A DNA stretch of 9,885 nt from Bacillota bacterium (GTDB lineage Bacteria > Bacillota_I > Bacilli_A > MOL361 > Turicibacteraceae), in contig DNGE01000079.1 in assembly GCA_003486705.1 (NCBI GenBank), positions 369 to 10,253 on the forward strand. Reading direction: 5' to 3'. Made by a program: the position numbers and the translations under genes. The notes under the pieces were generated by a model. That model was given only the letters and a program-made list of their open reading frames with translations. It was not told the origin of the DNA and ran no database searches. Below, piece by piece: positions 5,669 through 9,885 of the stretch. Each line of letters opens with the position of its first letter. Position 1 is the first letter of the stretch.

Positions 5669-7060
5669 ATGTTAAGTCATAAAGTTATTAGTATTACCTC
5701 TCCATTAGATAACACTGAAATTGGAGAAGTTAAAGCGATGTCTCAAAATGAAGTTGACCATGCTATTACCCAATCAAAAATAGTACTAAAAGTTTGGAAA
5801 AACACTTCATTATTTGAAAGAGGACAATATTTAAATAAAGCGGCTGACTTACTTTTTAAATATCGCGATGAATTAATTGAACTGTTAATAAAAGAAGTTG
5901 GAAAAGATAGAAAAAGTGCTCAATCTGAGGTGTTGAGAACCGTTGATTTCATTCGTTATACAATTGAAACAGCAAAAACCATGTATGGTCAAGCGATTCC
6001 AGCTGATACAGTTGAAGGTGTCAAGAAAGGCAAAATAGCTATCACAACCCGTGAACCCATGGGAGTTGTCCTTGCTATTTCTCCTTTTAACTACCCGGTT
6101 AACTTAGCCGTTTCAAAAATTGCTCCCGCCTTAATGGGAGGAAATACGGTTGTCTTTAAACCGGCAACACAAGGTAGTTTATGTGGTTCATTATTAACAA
6201 AAATATTTAATGAAGCAGGTTTACCAAAAGATGTTTTAACACTTGTTACAGGAAAAGGAAGCGAAATCGGTGATTATATCATTACTCATCCTGATATCAA
6301 CTTTATTAATTTTACGGGTAGTACACAAATCGGAAGACATATTGCAAAGCAAGTGGAAATGGTTCCTCTACTAATGGAATTAGGCGGGAAAGATGCAGCC
6401 ATTGTATTAGAAGATGCTGATTTAGAGCTTGCTGCTAAGCAAATCGTTTCAGGTGCCTTCTCCTATTCCGGGCAACGTTGTACAGCCATTAAACGAGTTT
6501 TAGTTTTAGATCATATTGCTGATGAACTTGTGTTTAAAATGGTTGAACACATGAAAGATTTGAAGGTTGGAAATCCTTTAGAGCAAGATGTTGTAGATGT
6601 CGTCCCATTAATTGATCAGGCATCGGCTAACTTCGTTCATGGACTGATTGATGATGCTAACAAGCTAGGAGCTACTACTATTTATGGCGGACAACGAATT
6701 GATAATTTAATTTATCCTACGCTTTTAGACCATGTAACGACTCATATGCGAGTCGCTTGGGAAGAACCGTTTGGTCCTGTATTACCAATCATTCGAGTTA
6801 AATCTATTGAAGAAGCCATCGACATGGCTAATGCTTCAGAATACGGATTACAAAGTTCTATTTTTACGACAAACATTAATTCTGCTTTTGAATTAGCTAA
6901 TAAACTTGAGGTGGGAACGGTTCAGATTAATAATCGAACAGAACGTGGTCCTGACCATTTACCGTTCTTAGGCGTTAAAAATTCTGGAATTGGGGTTCAA
7001 GGAATTTCTTATTCAATTGAATCAATGACACGTATTAAATCAACTGTTATTAACTTATAG
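5669..7060 (+). CDS. gapN: NADP-dependent non-phosphorylating glyceraldehyde-3-phosphate dehydrogenase
   Basis: This 463-residue member of the aldehyde dehydrogenase superfamily closely resembles streptococcal GapN along its whole length (for example REPMGVVLAISPFNYPVN, FINFTGST and NNRTERG). GapN oxidises glyceraldehyde-3-phosphate directly to 3-phosphoglycerate, making NADPH and bypassing the GAPDH/phosphoglycerate kinase step. The catalytic residues are present: Cys271 (SGQRCTAIKR), Glu237 (MELGGKD) and the oxyanion-hole Asn141 (SPFNYPV), each 13 positions earlier than in Streptococcus mutans GapN. The shorter N-terminus is genuine, since an in-frame TAG lies at 5651-5653 and AGAGGGG precedes the ATG at 5669. 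It is the first gene of an operon with the flavin reductase 11 bases downstream, and diverges from hcp 2 under matching Crp/Fnr operators, with a Fur box nearby. Placing it with nitrosative-stress genes suggests NADPH supply or replacement of an inactivated GAPDH; that is inference. A different aldehyde substrate cannot be fully excluded. Confidence 0.9.
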   Translation: MLSHKVISITSPLDNTEIGEVKAMSQNEVDHAITQSKIVLKVWKNTSLFERGQYLNKAADLLFKYRDELIELLIKEVGKDRKSAQSEVLRTVDFIRYTIETAKTMYGQAIPADTVEGVKKGKIAITTREPMGVVLAISPFNYPVNLAVSKIAPALMGGNTVVFKPATQGSLCGSLLTKIFNEAGLPKDVLTLVTGKGSEIGDYIITHPDINFINFTGSTQIGRHIAKQVEMVPLLMELGGKDAAIVLEDADLELAAKQIVSGAFSYSGQRCTAIKRVLVLDHIADELVFKMVEHMKDLKVGNPLEQDVVDVVPLIDQASANFVHGLIDDANKLGATTIYGGQRIDNLIYPTLLDHVTTHMRVAWEEPFGPVLPIIRVKSIEEAIDMANASEYGLQSSIFTTNINSAFELANKLEVGTVQINNRTERGPDHLPFLGVKNSGIGVQGISYSIESMTRIKSTVINL

Positions 7061-7071
7061 GAGAGATGAAC

Positions 7072-7821
7072 ATGAGTACATGGAAAGGTTTTAAAGAATT
7101 TACCGTAAGTCAAGTCGTTGCTGAAAACGACTATATATATTCATTTTATTTAACATCACCCGAGGGTGAAATACTTCCTGATTATTTACCAGGACAATTT
7201 ATTGCAATTAAAGTTCTTAATGAAGATAAAACATGGTCTAAACCAAGGCAGTATACGTTATCAAGCCCATCAAACGGAAATCATTATAAAATAAGTGTTA
7301 AACGAGAGCCCGAGGGCGATGTTAGCAAAAAACTATGTGACACGGTTCAAGCAGGCGACACAGTTCAAATATCAGCACCAGCCGGGAAATTTGTTTTAAC
7401 AAATACGACTAAACCCATTGTTTTAATTGGTGGGGGAATCGGTATTACACCTATGTTAACAATGGCATACAAAGCAGTAGCATTGGACGTACCTGTTCAA
7501 TTAATTTATAGTTTACCAAACTCTACTTATCATGCTTTTGAAGAAGAAATCGAACAGTTAGATACTTCTCACCAAAACTTAACTGTCACAACCGTTTATA
7601 CACGTCCTTTACTTTCGGATGAGGCAATGAGAAAGTTTGATTTAAAAGGCCGTTTATCAAAAGAATGGTTTGAAAATAATGTAAACGTTGATTCTATTTT
7701 TTACTTCTGTGGGCCTGTTGAATTTATGAGAAGTATCTATCATTTCTTAATTGAATTAGGTGTTAACCTAGAAAATATTAACTATGAATTATTTGCACCG
7801 GGACAAGATATTAAAAATTAG
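7072..7821 (+). CDS. FAD/NAD(P)H oxidoreductase, Hcr/flavohaemoglobin-reductase-like, without ferredoxin domain
   Basis: This 249-residue soluble flavoprotein of the ferredoxin-NADP reductase superfamily has a FAD-binding barrel (about 8-108, with Arg59-Gln-Tyr-Thr-Leu-Ser) and a pyridine-nucleotide domain (about 112-240, with GGGIGITP at 120-127 and FCGPVEFM at 212-219). The sequence resembles the reductase half of flavohaemoglobin and of E. coli Hcr. It has neither a globin domain nor the C-terminal plant-type [2Fe-2S] domain of Hcr; the protein ends shortly after LFAPG. The start at 7072 is eight bases after AGGAG (7059-7063). The ATG at 7066 is too close to that site. It is cotranscribed with gapN, which makes NADPH. 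The inferred job is to pass electrons from NAD(P)H to a separate ferredoxin, possibly one of the two Hcp-linked ferredoxins here. The choice between NADH and NADPH cannot be read from the sequence. Confidence 0.85.
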   Translation: MSTWKGFKEFTVSQVVAENDYIYSFYLTSPEGEILPDYLPGQFIAIKVLNEDKTWSKPRQYTLSSPSNGNHYKISVKREPEGDVSKKLCDTVQAGDTVQISAPAGKFVLTNTTKPIVLIGGGIGITPMLTMAYKAVALDVPVQLIYSLPNSTYHAFEEEIEQLDTSHQNLTVTTVYTRPLLSDEAMRKFDLKGRLSKEWFENNVNVDSIFYFCGPVEFMRSIYHFLIELGVNLENINYELFAPGQDIKN

Positions 7822-7866
7822 TTTATTCAATAACAGAGATGATTAATGATTGTCCCATCAAATTAA

Positions 7867-7905
7867 TATGATAAATCAAATCATGAGTGTTTCAATTGAT
7901 TCATA
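7867..7905. repeat. Bulged inverted repeat in the 7822-7998 spacer
   Basis: TATGA-TAA-ATCAA (7867-7879) can pair with TTGATTCATA (7896-7905), giving ten base pairs with a three-base bulge. Several ATCAA/TTGAT half-motifs occur here, but none is spaced like the operators at 5357-5372 and 5544-5559. No T-tract follows, so it is a poor terminator and transcription from gapN may continue into the next genes. A TATAAT at 7948-7953 could be the -10 box of a separate promoter, again without a good -35. Confidence 0.35.
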
Positions 7906-7998
7906 TATAGTCAGCCGTTATGCCATAAGCATCTAAGTTTTAGTCACTATAATTGCGAAGTAACCTTTTATTCTTCACAACCTATGAGGAGCGTGTGT

Positions 7999-8226
7999 AT
8001 GGTGAAACTATTGAATTTAAATCAAACCATTTACGAACTAACGAATCAGTATCCTGAATTAATTAATATTTTATACGAGCTTGGATTTCATGACATTATA
8101 AAGCCCAACATGTTAAATACAGTGGGAAAAATAATGACGTTACAAAAAGGTGCTCTAATGAAAAAAATTTCCCTTAATCAAATTCAGGAAGCACTCGTTA
8201 TGAAAGGTTTTACAGTAGAATTTTAA
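7999..8226 (+). CDS. DUF1858 domain protein, free-standing
   Basis: This 75-residue protein consists of a single DUF1858-type domain (LNQTIYELTNQYPELINILYELGF, shown here as LNQTIYEL and YPELINIL near 6-24, then MLNTVGKIMTLQKGA near 38-52). Related small domains form the N-terminus of ScdA/YtfE-type iron-centre repair proteins and accompany DUF438 proteins, but their own function is not established. The cysteine pair found in some relatives is absent; the protein has no cysteine. The ATG at 7999 is seven bases after AGGAG (7987-7991). An in-frame ATG at 7984 overlaps that ribosome binding site and is unlikely. It lies 46 bases before the DUF438-hemerythrin-PAS gene on the same strand, so they probably form an operon and may act as one split protein. 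No membrane segment or signal peptide is seen. Confidence 0.82.
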   Translation: MVKLLNLNQTIYELTNQYPELINILYELGFHDIIKPNMLNTVGKIMTLQKGALMKKISLNQIQEALVMKGFTVEF

Positions 8227-8272
8227 TTTACATTTGGGTGAAATTTAATTTGTTTTATAGGAGGAGTCTATG

Positions 8273-9490
8273 ATGAGTGAATATATTAACAATAGTGAAA
8301 TGAGAAAAAATACATTAAAGGATATTATTAAACAATTACACGAAGGAAAAACAGTAGAAGAAGTTAAACAGCAATTTGAAGAAACCTTTGGTCATGTGTC
8401 AGCTTCAGAGATTACAGCAGCTGAGGCAGATTTAATTGCTGAAGGGGTATCAGCTGCACAGATTCAGAGTTTGTGTGATGTTCATGCTGCTGTTTTTAAA
8501 GGATCTATTGATGAAATTCATCAAACGTCAAGTAACGTTATTTTAATTCCTGGTCATCCCATTAATGTGTTAATGAGAGAAAACTTAGCTATTAATCGAA
8601 TTATCAATCAGTCTATTACGCCTTATTTGCATCTATCAGATCATCCTGATGCATTTAATGAATTATTAGCAGGTCTTCATAAGCTTTCTAGCATTGATCT
8701 ACATTATCAGAAAAAAGAAAATTTATTTTTCCCCTACATGGAGAAACACGGAATTACAGCACCCCCTCAAGTCATGTGGGGTGTCGATGATGATATTCGT
8801 GCCGAATTGAAACGTGTTAAAGCACAACTTCTGAAAGAAAACAAACTCAATTCAACTATTCTAAGTGAAATCAAAACATTACTTACACATATTGAAGAGA
8901 TGATTTTCAAAGAAGAAAATATTATGGCTCCCCTTCTGTTAGAACACTTAACACAAGAAGAGTGGAAGTTAATTGCGGATGATAGTCATGACATTGGTTT
9001 TTTAGTTGAAAATGTGCCCCACTGGAATCCTACTGTTACAACTGAAGAAAAACCACAAAAACAAGATGCGCCGCTATCAGACGGACTTATTAAACTCCCC
9101 TCTGGTGTTGTTAATGTTGAGCAATTGACGTGGATGCTTAACACACTACCTTTTGATATTACGTTTGTGGATAAAGATGATTGCGTTAAGTATTTTTCTG
9201 AAGGAAAAGAACGCACATTTATCCGTGCGCGTTCCATTATAGGTCGAAATGTTTCAAATTGCCACCCACCAAAAAGTGTTCATATTGTTGAAAAAATAGT
9301 CGAAGATTTTAAATCTGGACGTAAAGATCAAGAAGATTTTTGGATTAAAATGGGCGACAAATATATTTTCATTCGCTACTATGCCGTTCGCAATGAAAAC
9401 AAAGAGTATTTAGGTGTTCTTGAAGTCACACAAGATATTAACCCCATCCAAGCCATTACAGGCGAAAAGCGCCTACTTGAAGAACTTTAA
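8273..9490 (+). CDS. DUF438 - hemerythrin HHE - PAS protein
   Basis: This 405-residue soluble three-domain protein has an N-terminal DUF438 region (about 10-80), a hemerythrin-like HHE helical bundle (about 90-245) and a C-terminal PAS domain (about 280-392). Likely di-iron ligands are His95 (GHP), Glu103, His136, His144 (DLHYQKKE), Glu149, His206 and Glu214 or Glu215 (HIEEMIFKEEN). The PAS part contains the characteristic NCHPPKSVHIV stretch (Cys330, His331, His337), which could bind a ligand or cofactor. Proteins of this build are often annotated only as DUF438 or PAS proteins. Their likeness to the RIC/YtfE di-iron proteins suggests sensing of O2 or NO, or iron-centre maintenance; no output domain is present. 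AGGAGG (8259-8264) serves either the ATG at 8270 or the one at 8273; I chose the latter for its eight-base spacing. It follows the DUF1858 gene and ends at a strong terminator. Confidence 0.88.
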   Translation: MSEYINNSEMRKNTLKDIIKQLHEGKTVEEVKQQFEETFGHVSASEITAAEADLIAEGVSAAQIQSLCDVHAAVFKGSIDEIHQTSSNVILIPGHPINVLMRENLAINRIINQSITPYLHLSDHPDAFNELLAGLHKLSSIDLHYQKKENLFFPYMEKHGITAPPQVMWGVDDDIRAELKRVKAQLLKENKLNSTILSEIKTLLTHIEEMIFKEENIMAPLLLEHLTQEEWKLIADDSHDIGFLVENVPHWNPTVTTEEKPQKQDAPLSDGLIKLPSGVVNVEQLTWMLNTLPFDITFVDKDDCVKYFSEGKERTFIRARSIIGRNVSNCHPPKSVHIVEKIVEDFKSGRKDQEDFWIKMGDKYIFIRYYAVRNENKEYLGVLEVTQDINPIQAITGEKRLLEEL

Positions 9491-9494
9491 TCAT

Positions 9495-9536
9495 AAAAAA
9501 AATCATAGAACATCCAATGTGTTCTATGATTTTTTT
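9495..9536. terminator. Bidirectional terminator between DUF438 and DUF2085 genes
   Basis: An 11-bp stem (ATCATAGAACA at 9502-9512 with its complement at 9520-9530) and a seven-base loop are flanked by an A-run on the left and a T-run on the right. These extend the pairing to about 17 bp and give U-tracts on both strands. It sits five bases after the DUF438 gene and just before the 3' end of the convergent DUF2085 gene. Confidence 0.92.
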
Positions 9537-9540
9537 CATG

Positions 9541-9879
9541 TTATCGGCTTTTTAGCCAAGCGTTCATCTCGCGCCCGGCGTTTAAGCCACTGTAGGCCGC
9601 GAAGCGGAACAAGCAAACCGTTGCGATGCCGGCGAGCACCCCCGTGACAAAGCGACGAGTATTCGTGCTTTCCCATCGACCGAGGTATTGTCCAATGCCA
9701 TCAATCGCGATGGGGATCATGAGCCCCAACTCATAAACTAAATGCGTCTTGTGGATAAGACAAATATACAAAATGCCGATTCCATACCCGACTAAAATAC
9801 CGGTGCAACGCGCACAAATCGGAAATTGTTTGCCCTTATAAAAAAATGAACGCTGTGGCATCTTGTGACATAAAAACAT
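9541..9879 (-). CDS. DUF2085 small membrane protein (5' end possibly outside the window)
   Basis: This predicted integral membrane protein has at least 112 residues and about three hydrophobic segments (roughly 27-44, 48-66 and 77-95). It shows the DUF2085 hallmarks: Cys4-His5, SFFYKGKQFP, Cys22-Ala-Arg-Cys25-Thr-Gly, Asp60-Gly, and a polar Arg/Ser/Asn block (68-76) before the last segment. The conserved Cys/His residues might bind a metal, but the family's function is unknown. The reading frame stays open to the window edge, so the ATG at 9879 may not be the true start and no ribosome binding site can be checked. The gene is compositionally odd: about 48% G+C over 9541-9885 and 59% in 9541-9660, against roughly a third in the other genes. 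It is convergent with the DUF438 gene and shows no functional link to the redox genes. Confidence 0.82.
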   Translation of the reverse strand: MFLCHKMPQRSFFYKGKQFPICARCTGILVGYGIGILYICLIHKTHLVYELGLMIPIAIDGIGQYLGRWESTNTRRFVTGVLAGIATVCLFRFAAYSGLNAGREMNAWLKSR

Positions 9880-9885
9880 ATAATG

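Noticed and set aside
7843..7866. Terminator between the reductase and DUF1858 genes
   Set aside because: TTAATGAT and ATCAAATTAA pair only imperfectly and no T-tract follows, so I do not call a terminator here.
5416..7926. GTTATGCCAT present both at 5416-5425 and at 7917-7926
   Set aside because: A single shared 10-mer between two A+T-rich spacers is not much beyond chance, and the flanks do not continue the match.
8986..9237. Minus-strand frame inside the DUF438-HHE-PAS gene
   Set aside because: It is antisense to the HHE/PAS linker region and shows no recognisable protein features.
9414..9647. Plus-strand frame running over the terminator into DUF2085
   Set aside because: It crosses a strong hairpin terminator and overlaps two well-supported genes in other frames.

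Overview
The window looks like a chromosomal segment from a low-G+C Firmicute. Most of it is roughly one third G+C, AGGAGG-type ribosome binding sites precede most genes, and the protein types (GapN, full-length class I Hcp, a DUF1858/DUF438 pair) suit an anaerobic or facultative gut-type Firmicute. Turicibacter or an erysipelotrichial relative is my best guess, from general resemblance only. There are ten protein-coding genes, no RNA gene that I can recognise, and no transposase, phage gene or CRISPR array.

Layout. (1) 1-281: non-coding leader with several short inverted repeats and one plausible promoter. (2) 282-2157 (+): a small one-cluster ferredoxin followed by a hybrid-cluster protein (hcp), closed by a strong hairpin. 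(3) 2322-3017 (+): a Crp/Fnr regulator with FNR-like cysteines, ended by a 15-bp bidirectional terminator. (4) 3129-5296 (-): a second ferredoxin and, upstream of it, a second hcp of a different sequence branch, separated by a 326-base non-coding stretch. (5) 5297-5668: a divergent control region with two Crp/Fnr-type operators, a perfect 7-1-7 Fur box and two -10 elements. (6) 5669-7821 (+): gapN (NADP-dependent non-phosphorylating glyceraldehyde-3-phosphate dehydrogenase) and a FAD/NAD(P)H reductase, 11 bases apart. (7) 7999-9490 (+): a free-standing DUF1858 protein and a DUF438-hemerythrin-PAS protein, ended by a bidirectional terminator. (8) 9541 to the right edge (-): a DUF2085 membrane protein in markedly more G+C-rich DNA.

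How the genes may work together (inference). The set reads as a nitrosative-stress and redox island. Hcp enzymes reduce NO or hydroxylamine with electrons from small ferredoxins. The reductase resembles the flavin half of the E. coli Hcp reductase Hcr, but lacks Hcr's [2Fe-2S] domain, which the separate ferredoxins could replace. GapN would supply NADPH and a route around ordinary GAPDH. The hemerythrin/PAS pair recalls the di-iron repair proteins (RIC/YtfE/ScdA) induced by NO. The regulator carries cysteines matching the four [4Fe-4S] ligands of FNR. Two operators matching its predicted specificity sit at the same -41.5 spacing from the hcp2 and gapN -10 boxes, and a Fur box adds an iron input. 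The operators are seen in the sequence; the electron chain and the repair role are hypotheses.
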